A stretch of DNA of 64,000 nucleotides from Burkholderiales bacterium (GTDB taxonomy: Bacteria; Pseudomonadota; Gammaproteobacteria; Burkholderiales; Nitrosomonadaceae): assembly GCA_024235795.1 (NCBI GenBank), contig JACKLR010000003.1, positions 682,001-746,000 on the forward strand, written 5' to 3'. The notes under the pieces were generated by a model. That model made no database searches and was not told the origin of the DNA. It saw only the letters and a program-made list of their open reading frames with translations. The position numbers were made by a program, and so were the translations under genes. This document shows, in pieces, positions 1 to 8,231 of this stretch. Each line of letters starts with the position of its first letter. Position 1 is the stretch's first letter.

Positions 1-889
1 AATTGGCTTCGATTTTAACGCGATCTCCCAACGTGACAATACCATCAAATACACAATTAACGTCAATCTCAACATCGGTGCCGCATATCAATTCGCCTCG
101 AACATCTATGCGGGAAGGGTCGTACAGCATTACACCCTCATCCAGTAGTTTATTTGCATAATCTTTCTGGTAAATCCGCTCCAGTTGGGCCAGTTGCTGC
201 CTGCTATTGACGCCCAAAATTTCCCACTCATGAACCGATTCTGAAGATACAACGGAAACATCTTGATCGACCGCCATTTTAACAATATCAGTCAAATAAT
301 ATTCCTGTTGGGCATTATTATTATCCAATCTTGGCAGCCATTCATGCAGATATGCATTAGGAATAACCATGATACCCGTATTGATTTCATTTATGGTTTT
401 TTGCGGTTCTGTTGCATCTTTTTGCTCAACGATGCCCTTGATTGTATTCGTTTCGCTGTCACGAATAATTCTGCCATAACCATCTGGATTCTCGAGTACA
501 GCGGTAAGAATACCGTAATTTTTATCGGATGCTACCTCAATGAGTCGGATCAGCGTTTCTAAGCTTATCAGCGGAACATCGCCGTACAGAACCAATGTCA
601 TGCCCTCTTGACCTAAACAAGGTTGTGCTTGCAATAATGCATGTCCTGTTCCTAATTGGGGCGCTTGCACTACCCAATTTAAATCTGGGTCATGTATTGT
701 ATCTTTAACGCATTCGCCACCATGACCAATAACGATACAAAGTTTGTCTGGGTTTAATTTTTTTGCCAAATTAACAACATGTGCCAGCATAGGCTTCCCA
801 GCTAGTGGGTGCAGGACTTTCGGTAATGATGAGCGCATGCGTTTGCCTTTACCAGCAGCAAGAATAACTATACTCAGTTTAGATGCCAT
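1..889 (-). CDS. glmU: GlmU, bifunctional UDP-GlcNAc pyrophosphorylase / GlcN-1-P acetyltransferase (5' part, runs off the left edge)
   Basis: The reverse strand from the ATG at 887-889 reads MASKLSIVILAAGKGKRMRS, the LxAAGxGxRM nucleotide-binding signature of the uridylyltransferase domain. It continues with LPKVLHPLAGKPM, the QAPQLGTGHAL motif, LYGDVPLI and GYGRIIR. About 296 codons are present, so the whole pyrophosphorylase domain and the first coils of the left-handed beta-helix acetyltransferase domain are inside the window. The enzyme makes UDP-GlcNAc for peptidoglycan and lipopolysaccharide in the cytoplasm. It follows the ATP synthase operon on the same strand, a common order in proteobacteria. 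The terminator at 1102-1130 lies between them, so it is probably transcribed separately. Identification is secure; only the C-terminus is missing. Confidence 0.95.
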   Translation of the reverse strand, partial: MASKLSIVILAAGKGKRMRSSLPKVLHPLAGKPMLAHVVNLAKKLNPDKLCIVIGHGGECVKDTIHDPDLNWVVQAPQLGTGHALLQAQPCLGQEGMTLVLYGDVPLISLETLIRLIEVASDKNYGILTAVLENPDGYGRIIRDSETNTIKGIVEQKDATEPQKTINEINTGIMVIPNAYLHEWLPRLDNNNAQQEYYLTDIVKMAVDQDVSVVSSESVHEWEILGVNSRQQLAQLERIYQKDYANKLLDEGVMLYDPSRIDVRGELICGTDVEIDVNCVFDGIVTLGDRVKIEAN

Positions 890-1101
890 TTGAAAATCAA
901 CCAATTAAATAATTATATCCGATTCAACATGTTTTTTTTGATTGGCAAATCTAGACCAATCACGAAAATAAACACGCATATTGCCGTGCAAATATTACAA
1001 GATATTTTTTAATCGAATTTTTTCTAACAAAAAAGAATTATTTACTCGTGAATTCGTTCGTCAAAATTCAAAATCATAAAACATGATTCAATTAGCAATT
1101 A

Positions 1102-1130
1102 GAAAAAAAGGCGACATAAATATTGTCGCC
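1102..1130 (-). terminator. Rho-independent terminator after atpC
   Basis: Read on the minus strand, a perfect 7-bp stem (GGCGACA / TGTCGCC) with a short A/T-rich loop is followed directly by a run of seven or more T residues. It sits about 33 bp past the atpC stop and before glmU, so it should end the atp transcript. Confidence 0.85.
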
Positions 1131-1162
1131 CTTCTATTGACTGTTGAATACTGTACTAATGT

Positions 1163-1585
1163 CTAATGTCTGCGTTTTCTTAATTTTTCAATAGCAGCCA
1201 ATTGAGACACTGCTTCCATCAGTTCGGCTTGTGCTTTTGCATAATCGAGTTCCGAAGCCCGATCTTTTATCGCTTCTTCTGCAGCCCGTTTTGCTTCAAT
1301 CGCCTTGGCTTCGTCTAGATCATGACTTCGAATTGCCGTATCTGCAAGAATAGTCACCACATCCGGCTGAACTTCAAGCATTCCGCCAGATACGTAAACC
1401 AATTCCTCTTCTTTTAATTGTGCCTTGATTCGCACCATACCAGACTTAATTCTTGTTAGCATAGGTGTGTGTCGTGGATATATGCCCACTTCTCCCATTT
1501 GCGCAGGCGCAACCAGGAACTCTACTGGCCCTGAATAAATGGATTCTTCCGCACTTACGATATCCAGATGAAAAACTGTACCCAT
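1163..1585 (-). CDS. atpC: F1Fo ATP synthase epsilon subunit
   Basis: Epsilon is the small rotor-stalk subunit of F1; it couples gamma to the c-ring and can inhibit ATP hydrolysis. The protein starts MGTVFHLDIVSAEESIYSG, the usual N-terminal beta-sandwich with VEFLVAPAQMGEVGIYPRHTPML. It ends in the two-helix alpha-hairpin (roughly residues 90-140, rich in Ala, Glu, Lys and Arg). The 140-residue length is normal. A TTG codon lies directly before the chosen ATG; the ATG was taken because it gives the conserved N-terminus. It is the last gene of the atp operon, 13 bp after atpD, followed by a clear terminator. Confidence 0.96.
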   Translation of the reverse strand: MGTVFHLDIVSAEESIYSGPVEFLVAPAQMGEVGIYPRHTPMLTRIKSGMVRIKAQLKEEELVYVSGGMLEVQPDVVTILADTAIRSHDLDEAKAIEAKRAAEEAIKDRASELDYAKAQAELMEAVSQLAAIEKLRKRRH

Positions 1586-1598
1586 CAATTTTTACTCT

Positions 1599-2978
1599 TT
1601 ATTGAATGCTTTTGGCTTTTTCTACTGCTTCCTCGATACCACCAACCATATAAAACGCTTGTTCTGGAAGGTCATCGTACTCACCGGTAACAATACCTTT
1701 AAATCCTTTAATGGTCTCCTTTAATGGTACATATTTTCCTGGTGATCCGGTAAATACTTCAGCCACGTTGAAGGGTTGAGAAAGGAATCTTTGAATCTTA
1801 CGCGCGCGACTCACAGCAAGTTTATCTTCCGCGGACAATTCGTCCATTCCTAGAATTGCAATAATGTCTCTTAATTCTTTATAACGCTGCAATGTTTGCT
1901 GAACTTCCCTTGCAGTTGTGTAATGTTCATCGCCAACAACTAGCGGATCAAGTTGTCTTGATGTGGAATCAAGCGGATCCACTGCCGGATAAATACCCAG
2001 TGAAGCAATATCACGTGATAATACTACCGTTGCATCCAAGTGACCAAATGTCGTTGCGGGGGATGGATCAGTCAAGTCATCAGCAGGAACATATACCGCT
2101 TGAATCGAAGTAATAGAACCTGTCTTTGTTGAAGTAATACGCTCCTGCAATCGACCCATTTCTTCTGCCAATGTTGGTTGATAACCTACAGCGGAAGGCA
2201 TACGACCCAGAAGCGCTGAAACCTCAGTACCAGCAAGCGTATAACGATAAATATTATCTACGAAAAACAAGACATCACGTCCTTCATCGCGGAAAGCTTC
2301 CGCCATCGTCAATCCGGTAAGCGCAACTCTAAGCCGGTTGCCCGGAGGCTCATTCATCTGTCCATAAACCAGCGCAACTTTGTCCAATACGTTGGAATCC
2401 TTCATTTCATGATAGAAATCGTTACCTTCACGGGTGCGCTCACCAACACCTGCAAAGACAGAATATCCACTGTGTTCAATCGCAATGTTACGGATCAACT
2501 CCATCATGTTGACAGTCTTACCAACACCCGCGCCTCCGAACAGTCCGACCTTACCGCCTTTGGCAAACGGACAGATCAAATCAATCACCTTAATACCGGT
2601 TTCAAGTAATTCGGTGGATGCAGACAATTCATCAAATGCTGGTGCTTCACGATGTATGGACATTGATTTCTCTGAACCAATATCACCCATTTCATCAATG
2701 GGTCTACCGAGCACATCCATAATCCGGCCCAGTGTTTTAGTGCCAACCGGAACTCTGATTTCAGCACCAGTATTCTCAACCATCATGCCACGACGCAATC
2801 CATCAGACGAACCCAGTGCGATCGTACGAACCACGCCATCACCTAATTGCTGTTGGACTTCCAATGTTAGATCAGAACCTTCCATCACCAATGCTTCATA
2901 TACTTTGGGAATGGATCCACGATCAAATTCGACGTCAACCACCGCACCAATACACTGAACAATTTTTCCTTGACTCAT
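1599..2978 (-). CDS. atpD: F1Fo ATP synthase beta subunit (catalytic)
   Basis: Beta carries the catalytic nucleotide sites of F1 and makes ATP from ADP and phosphate. The Walker A loop GGAGVGKT is at about residues 148-155, followed by GERTREGNDFY and the Walker B-like strand VLFFVDN. The DELSEED-region counterpart reads MDELSAEDK and lies in the C-terminal helical domain. The 459-residue length is standard. It lies between atpG (25 bp upstream) and atpC (13 bp downstream). The sequence shows no unusual catalytic residue. Confidence 0.98.
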   Translation of the reverse strand: MSQGKIVQCIGAVVDVEFDRGSIPKVYEALVMEGSDLTLEVQQQLGDGVVRTIALGSSDGLRRGMMVENTGAEIRVPVGTKTLGRIMDVLGRPIDEMGDIGSEKSMSIHREAPAFDELSASTELLETGIKVIDLICPFAKGGKVGLFGGAGVGKTVNMMELIRNIAIEHSGYSVFAGVGERTREGNDFYHEMKDSNVLDKVALVYGQMNEPPGNRLRVALTGLTMAEAFRDEGRDVLFFVDNIYRYTLAGTEVSALLGRMPSAVGYQPTLAEEMGRLQERITSTKTGSITSIQAVYVPADDLTDPSPATTFGHLDATVVLSRDIASLGIYPAVDPLDSTSRQLDPLVVGDEHYTTAREVQQTLQRYKELRDIIAILGMDELSAEDKLAVSRARKIQRFLSQPFNVAEVFTGSPGKYVPLKETIKGFKGIVTGEYDDLPEQAFYMVGGIEEAVEKAKSIQ

Positions 2979-3003
2979 CGTTTTATCCTAAATACTTTTA
3001 TAT

Positions 3004-3894
3004 TTAAACTGCTGCTGCACCACTCACAATTTCCGATAGCTCTTTAGTAATTGCAGCCTGTCGAGACTTGTTGTAAATAAGCGTCAATTCATCAATGACA
3101 TTGCCTGCATTATCCGAAGCAGCCTTCATCGCAACCATTCTGGCTGACTGCTCAGAAGCCATATTTTCGGTAAGCGCTTGATATATCAATGCCTCAACAT
3201 AACGTACCATGATGTCGTCGATAACCGGCTTTGCTTCGGGTTCATAGATATAATCCCACCCGGCTGCTTTTGCAGAACTGCCTTCTTGTTCCTCATCTGA
3301 TTGCATTTTATCGTCACTTAATGGCAGCAGTTTTTCCATTACCGGTTCTTGTTTCATGGTATTAATGAAACGATTATAAAAGATATACACACGGTCAAAC
3401 CGATCTTCGGTATACCCATCCAGAACCACTTTTACGGCGCCAATAAGGCTTGCCATATCAGGCGTATCGCCTAACCCTACAACTTGTGAAATGACATTTG
3501 CCTTAAGTCTGGACATAAAACCGAGGCCTTTACTGCCAATACAACACACCTCTAATTCTTCCCCCTCGGCCTGCCATTTCTTCATTTCATTCAGCGCACG
3601 TCGAAGCACATTAGTATTCAAGCCGCCGCATAATCCCTTATCTGACGTCACAACGATAATACCAACACGCTTAACAGTATCTCGCTCAATCAAAAAGGGG
3701 TGACGGTATTCAGTATTCGCTCGGCTCATATGCGCTGCAACATTACGAATTTTATCACCATAGGGCCTGGCTTTTTTCATGCGATCCTGTGCTTTGCGCA
3801 TCTTGGATGCAGCAACCATCTCCATAGCCCGCGTAATTTTTTGTGTATTTTTTACGCTTTTGATCTTATTACGTATTTCCCTGCTGCCCGCCAT
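3004..3894 (-). CDS. atpG: F1Fo ATP synthase gamma subunit
   Basis: Gamma is the central shaft of F1; its rotation drives the three beta sites. The N-terminal helix MAGSREIRNKIKSVKNTQKITRAMEMVAASKMRKAQ and the C-terminal helix with ARMVAMKAASDNAG, LTLIYNKSRQAAITKEL, EIVSGAAAV are hallmarks of the family. At 296 residues it is slightly longer than the E. coli protein, owing to an acidic insertion around residues 195-215 (DDKMQSDEEQEG). The start is 3 bp past the atpA stop, which suggests translational coupling. Confidence 0.97.
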   Translation of the reverse strand: MAGSREIRNKIKSVKNTQKITRAMEMVAASKMRKAQDRMKKARPYGDKIRNVAAHMSRANTEYRHPFLIERDTVKRVGIIVVTSDKGLCGGLNTNVLRRALNEMKKWQAEGEELEVCCIGSKGLGFMSRLKANVISQVVGLGDTPDMASLIGAVKVVLDGYTEDRFDRVYIFYNRFINTMKQEPVMEKLLPLSDDKMQSDEEQEGSSAKAAGWDYIYEPEAKPVIDDIMVRYVEALIYQALTENMASEQSARMVAMKAASDNAGNVIDELTLIYNKSRQAAITKELSEIVSGAAAV

Positions 3895-3897
3895 CGC

Positions 3898-5439
3898 TTA
3901 ATATGTTCCGTTCTTTTTGAATTCTTCAATCGCAGCAACTAATTGCTTTTCAGTTTCTGCATCGAGCTCTTTGGTATTCTCAATTTTTTCCAGAATTGAG
4001 CCATGCTGACCACGGATATAGCTTTTCAATGCAGCTTCAAATGCCAGTGCACGATTGACTTCCACATCATCATAATAGCCATTGTTTATGGCAAACAAGG
4101 TTAGCGCCATTTCAGAAACACTGAGCGTTGCATATTGCGGTTGTTTCATCAACTCAGTAGCCATTCTACCGCGATCAAGCTGCTTGCGCGTTGCCTCATC
4201 CAAGTCAGAAGCAAATTGCGCAAATGCTGCCAATTCGCGATATTGCGCCAGAGCCAAGCGAATACCGCCACCCAGTTTTTTAATCACTTTAGTTTGTGCC
4301 GCACCGCCCACACGTGATACCGAAACACCAGCGTTAATAGCAGGACGGATACCTGCATTAAACAAGTCTGTTTCCAAGAAAATTTGGCCGTCGGTAATTG
4401 AAATAACATTTGTTGGCACAAATGCTGTAACGTCACCAGCCTGGGTCTCAATAATTGGCAAAGCCGTCAGCGAACCTGTTTTGCCTTTCACTGCACCATT
4501 CGTTTCTTTTTCAACATACTCTGAGCTAACTCTAGCAGCTCTTTCTAACAAACGTGAATGCAAGTAGAAAACATCACCAGGATAGGCTTCACGCCCAGGT
4601 GGCCTTCTCAATAATAGTGATATTTGACGATAAGCCCATGCCTGCTTGGTTAAATCATCATAAATAATCAGCGCATCTTTTCCAATATCACGGAAATATT
4701 CACCCATCGTGCAACCAGAATATGGCGCTATAAATTGCATCGCTGCTGACTCTGATGCAGTAGCCGCAACTACAATCGTATACTCCATTGCACCAAATTC
4801 TTCAAGTTTTCGTACCACATTCGCAATGGACGACGCTTTTTGACCAACTGCCACGTAAATACATAGCATATCTTGGCCTTTCTGATTAATAATTGCATCG
4901 ACGGCAACTGCGGTCTTACCCGTTTGACGGTCACCAATAATCAATTCTCGTTGCCCGCGCCCAATTGGCACCATAGAATCCACTGATTTCAATCCGGTTT
5001 GGACGGGTTGATCAACAGATTTACGCCATACAACACCTGGCGCGATTTTTTCAATGGGTTCTGATTTAACTGAAGTAATAGGGCCTTTGCCATCAATGGG
5101 CTGCCCCAGAGAATTCACGACACGACCAAGCAATCCCTCACCAACGGGAACCTCCAGAATTCTTCCGGTACATTTAACCGTATCGCCTTCAGAAATATGT
5201 TCATATGAACCCATAATAACCGCACCAACTGAATCCCGCTCCAGATTAAGTGCCAAGCCAAATGTATTGCCTGGAAACTCCAACATTTCACCCTGCATGA
5301 CATCTGACAAACCATGTATCCGGACAATCCCGTCAGTTACCGAAACAATGGTACCTTGTGTACGAACTTCTGCTGTTTCAGCAAGTCCTTCTATCCTATT
5401 TCTAATCAGCTCACTGATTTCGGATGGATTTAACTGCAT
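3898..5439 (-). CDS. atpA: F1Fo ATP synthase alpha subunit
   Basis: Alpha forms the non-catalytic nucleotide sites of F1. The protein opens MQLNPSEISELIRNRIEGL, typical of beta- and gammaproteobacteria. It has the Walker A loop GDRQTGKT near residues 169-176, the PGREAYPGDVFYLHSRLLERAA block and SVSRVGGAAQ. The 513-residue length equals that of E. coli AtpA. It is 11 bp downstream of atpH and 3 bp upstream of atpG. It is fully intact. Confidence 0.98.
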   Translation of the reverse strand: MQLNPSEISELIRNRIEGLAETAEVRTQGTIVSVTDGIVRIHGLSDVMQGEMLEFPGNTFGLALNLERDSVGAVIMGSYEHISEGDTVKCTGRILEVPVGEGLLGRVVNSLGQPIDGKGPITSVKSEPIEKIAPGVVWRKSVDQPVQTGLKSVDSMVPIGRGQRELIIGDRQTGKTAVAVDAIINQKGQDMLCIYVAVGQKASSIANVVRKLEEFGAMEYTIVVAATASESAAMQFIAPYSGCTMGEYFRDIGKDALIIYDDLTKQAWAYRQISLLLRRPPGREAYPGDVFYLHSRLLERAARVSSEYVEKETNGAVKGKTGSLTALPIIETQAGDVTAFVPTNVISITDGQIFLETDLFNAGIRPAINAGVSVSRVGGAAQTKVIKKLGGGIRLALAQYRELAAFAQFASDLDEATRKQLDRGRMATELMKQPQYATLSVSEMALTLFAINNGYYDDVEVNRALAFEAALKSYIRGQHGSILEKIENTKELDAETEKQLVAAIEEFKKNGTY

Positions 5440-5450
5440 TTCTTTAACTC

Positions 5451-5987
5451 CTAGCTTTTAAGGGCATTAGCCATGGCTTCAAGTTTACCGCGAATGGAAG
5501 CATCAAATATTTCATCGCCAATTTCCACTTGAACACCACCAATCAATTCAGGATCTACTTGAACTTTAGCCATTATTTTGCGTTTGAATTTATGTTCTAG
5601 ATCAGCAATCAATTTTCTAAGCTGCCTGTCATTCATTTGAAAAGCTGAAACGATATTTGCCTCAAGCACACCCTCATGTTGCGCTTTCAATTGCTCAAAC
5701 AGTTGACTAATTTGCGGCAGAACACTGACTCTGCGATTTTCTGCCAACATCATCAAAAAATTGCGACCTTCCTGATTAAATCTGTTTTTACCAATCTCGA
5801 GTAGCAATTCACCCAATTGTTTAGCTGAAACCACCGGATTTCCAACTAGCGCTTTAATTTGATCTTCTTGCGCAATATCTGCTGCTGCTTGCAGCATACC
5901 AGCCCACTCTGTTAAAGCGTTTCTGGCAACCGCCAGCTTAAAAACTGCTTCAGCATAAGGTCTTGCAACTGTAACTGCTTCAGCCAT
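5451..5987 (-). CDS. atpH: F1Fo ATP synthase delta subunit
   Basis: Delta (OSCP equivalent) joins the peripheral b stalk to the top of F1. The sequence MAEAVTVARPYAEAVFKLA opens the six-helix N-terminal domain. The C-terminal part contains KAQVDPELIGGVQVEIGDE-like residues (seen as VQVDPELIGGVQVEIGD) and DASIRGKLEAM, the OSCP signature. The length of 178 residues is normal. Its start codon overlaps the last base of the atpF stop, so the two are translationally coupled. Confidence 0.96.
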   Translation of the reverse strand: MAEAVTVARPYAEAVFKLAVARNALTEWAGMLQAAADIAQEDQIKALVGNPVVSAKQLGELLLEIGKNRFNQEGRNFLMMLAENRRVSVLPQISQLFEQLKAQHEGVLEANIVSAFQMNDRQLRKLIADLEHKFKRKIMAKVQVDPELIGGVQVEIGDEIFDASIRGKLEAMANALKS

Positions 5988-6460
5988 TATTTAAGATCTT
6001 CCTCAATTGACGCGAGTAATTCAGCATGCACATTAGCATCGACTTCCTTGCGCAGTATCTTCGTAGCACCGGCTATTGCCAGATTTGCTGCATGTTGACG
6101 CAAAGACTCTTTGGCACTGAAAATCTCATGATCGATTTCTGCTTTCGCACCCGCTATGATGCGATCGCCTTCTACTTTTGCTGCGTTTTTGGCTTCTTCT
6201 ACGATTTCAGAAGCCCGTTTTTCAGCCTGGAGAATAATCTCAGATGCTTGTTGCTTTGCTTCTTTCAATATTTCTGAAGAACGTTGACCGGCCAATTCTA
6301 ATTCATGACGTCCACGCTCTCCGGCTGCCAAACCATCTGCAATTGTTTTTTGACGCTCTTCAATCGCGCGTAGTAATGGTGGCCAGACAAACTTAACTGT
6401 AAACCAAATAAATGTTGAAAAAGCTAATGCCTGAGAAATTAATGTAAAGTTAATATTCAT
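5987..6460 (-). CDS. atpF: F1Fo ATP synthase b subunit
   Basis: Subunit b is the dimeric peripheral stalk. The protein begins MNINFTLISQALAFSTFIWF, one membrane helix at about residues 5-27, then a long charged coiled coil rich in Ala, Glu and Lys to the C-terminus. The ATG at 6458-6460 was chosen; a TTG two codons upstream is possible, but ATG gives the usual N-terminus. The length is 157 residues. It overlaps atpH by one base and follows atpE by about 35 bp. Confidence 0.95.
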   Translation of the reverse strand: MNINFTLISQALAFSTFIWFTVKFVWPPLLRAIEERQKTIADGLAAGERGRHELELAGQRSSEILKEAKQQASEIILQAEKRASEIVEEAKNAAKVEGDRIIAGAKAEIDHEIFSAKESLRQHAANLAIAGATKILRKEVDANVHAELLASIEEDLK

Positions 6461-6495
6461 GACCAACCCATATTGGATCTAAACAAAGATTTAAT

Positions 6496-6768
6496 TTATT
6501 GAATAACCGCCAACAATGGATTACCGAATGCAAACAACATTGCTAAACCAACTGCAATAATAAATGACGCATCTGTCAAACCGAGTAACAAAAAGACCTT
6601 ACCTTGCAAGGTTGGAATCATTTCAGGTTGACGTGCAGCACCTTCCAGGAAACGACTACACATAACACCCACACCGATACAAGCACCGGCCGCACCTAAT
6701 CCAATCATCAGACCAATACCAATTCCGGTATATGCTTGAATCAACGCCAAATACTCTAAATTCTCCAT
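6496..6768 (-). CDS. atpE: F1Fo ATP synthase c subunit (rotor ring)
   Basis: Subunit c forms the proton-driven membrane ring. It has two hydrophobic helices: residues ~12-38, containing the glycine-rich GIGLMIGLGAAGACIGVGV, and ~55-82. The essential carboxylate is an Asp in LGLTDASFIIAVGLA, as in proton-coupled enzymes, and not the Glu of the sodium type. The polar loop RFLEGAARQPEM matches the family RQPE motif. The length of 90 residues is a little longer than in E. coli. No secondary sodium-binding signature is apparent, so proton coupling is inferred. Confidence 0.96.
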   Translation of the reverse strand: MENLEYLALIQAYTGIGIGLMIGLGAAGACIGVGVMCSRFLEGAARQPEMIPTLQGKVFLLLGLTDASFIIAVGLAMLFAFGNPLLAVIQ

Positions 6769-6817
6769 GCCTATTTCCTTTCGTTATGATTAAAGATTTT
6801 GTTACAAAAAATATTAG

Positions 6818-7627
6818 TTAATGAGACTCATGCGCCATCGAAATATATACAACCGAAAGCATCATAAAAATAAATGCCTGCAATGTCACAATCAAGATAT
6901 GAAATATTGCCCACCCGGCGCCGAGAATGGCCCCAAAAAATGCTCCTGCAACGCCTGTCGCGGCCCACATGCCAATTAGCAAGAAAATAATTTCGCCTGC
7001 ATAAATATTTCCAAACAAACGCAATGAGTGCGAAAGTGGTTTGGACACATATTCAATAAAATTGAAGAGCAGATTTAAAATCCACAACAACGGATTCTTA
7101 CCAAAAGGTGTACAAAACAACTCGTACATCCAGCCGCCCAGTCCCTTAACTTTCACACTGAAAAATATCATCAGAAACCAAATTGAAAGCGCGAGTGCAA
7201 ATGTTGTATTGACATCAGTAGTAGGCACTATCTTCCAGTAATGCAGGCCGAATACGTTCTCGGTGACCCATGCCGTAATATCGATAGGCATGATGTCCAT
7301 CGTATTCATCAGCAGTACCCAGACGAAAATTGTCAACGCGGTCGGCGCAACAAACACATGCCTGTTCCCATGAAAAGTATTTTTTACTTCGTTATCAATG
7401 AACTCAATCATCAGTTCAACAAATGCCTGACGCTTGCTCGGCACTCCAGGTGTTGCTTTACGCACAACCAGCCAAACAAACCCCATCCCCAATATGCCCA
7501 ATAGAATTGACGTTACCAAAGTGTCAATATGCAAAGCCCAGAATGCACCTTCTTGGACCTGCACCGTCATATGCGTCAAATGATGATCAATATATTTTGT
7601 TGGAGTTAGCTCTGTATCTGCTGCCAT
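6818..7627 (-). CDS. atpB: F1Fo ATP synthase a subunit
   Basis: Subunit a holds the proton half-channels beside the c-ring. The 269-residue protein has five or six hydrophobic segments. The key helix reads LSHSLRLFGNIYAGEI, in which the conserved Arg of SLRLFGN is the essential residue facing the c-ring Asp. A later helix reads LIVTLQAFIFMMLSVVYI. The gene sits between atpI and atpE on the same strand. The sequence looks complete and functional. Confidence 0.96.
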   Translation of the reverse strand: MAADTELTPTKYIDHHLTHMTVQVQEGAFWALHIDTLVTSILLGILGMGFVWLVVRKATPGVPSKRQAFVELMIEFIDNEVKNTFHGNRHVFVAPTALTIFVWVLLMNTMDIMPIDITAWVTENVFGLHYWKIVPTTDVNTTFALALSIWFLMIFFSVKVKGLGGWMYELFCTPFGKNPLLWILNLLFNFIEYVSKPLSHSLRLFGNIYAGEIIFLLIGMWAATGVAGAFFGAILGAGWAIFHILIVTLQAFIFMMLSVVYISMAHESH

Positions 7628-7656
7628 GCGTTACCTGTTATATGGTCAATTCTTTA

Positions 7657-8043
7657 TTAGTTATCTTTATCTTTGCTATCTGATACGAACAATGCCAAGC
7701 TGTGCGTAATCACCGTCAAAATAAACGTTCCAATGAACGCAAATGCATTTACATTGTCATACAGCTTGAACACTGTCCAAAGCAGAATTATTGTTAAAAA
7801 AATTTTAACAGCTTCTGCCCGTAAGGCAGTTCTAATTGTTCCGCCGGCTGTATAGCCCTTGTGACGCGAAACGATTATTGCAAATGCTGCCGAGGAAATC
7901 ACGCTGACCATTCCACCCAGAAATGCTGAAATTGCGCTTTGCATATCCATCAGCGGTGCTAAAGCTACAGCAACGGCAATTGTAACCACCAGCTGCCAGC
8001 GCAGAACGATTAAAAGCGGCTTTATAGTTATCCAAGATGCCAT
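7657..8043 (-). CDS. atpI: ATP synthase assembly/accessory protein I
   Basis: AtpI helps assemble the c-ring and may help magnesium uptake in some bacteria; it is not part of the final motor. The 128-residue protein shows four hydrophobic stretches (about 8-28, 33-55, 76-94 and 98-120), the standard layout. The ATG is preceded by AGGA about nine bases upstream. It is the first gene of the operon, with a promoter-like sequence 59 bp upstream. AtpI proteins diverge fast, so the call rests on membrane pattern and position. Confidence 0.88.
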   Translation of the reverse strand: MASWITIKPLLIVLRWQLVVTIAVAVALAPLMDMQSAISAFLGGMVSVISSAAFAIIVSRHKGYTAGGTIRTALRAEAVKIFLTIILLWTVFKLYDNVNAFAFIGTFILTVITHSLALFVSDSKDKDN

Positions 8044-8101
8044 ACAATTTTATCCTGGAACACGGCTTTTTATATAAAAATCTACGCTTAAAAAAAGCGG
8101 G

Positions 8102-8130
8102 ATTTTAAACGGATATATGAATTCAGTCAA
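8102..8130 (-). promoter_or_regulatory. Probable sigma70 promoter of the atp operon
   Basis: Reading the minus strand, TTGACT (8125-8130) and TAAAAT (8102-8107) are separated by exactly 17 bases. This is a good -35/-10 pair lying 59 bp upstream of the atpI start. It is the only strong promoter-like pair noticed between the ABC exporter gene and atpI. Confidence 0.6.
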
Positions 8131-8231
8131 TGCAAATCTGATTATCATGGAAATATTTAACAGGATCCAGCTTGCTGAGTGAAGGGTGATTTAATCAATG
8201 ATTTTCGTCGGTTAGCTTAAGCTTAGACAAT

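Noticed and set aside
2434..2958. Long plus-strand frame inside atpD
   Set aside because: Shadow of the real minus-strand gene; Ser/Pro-rich translation with no family match.
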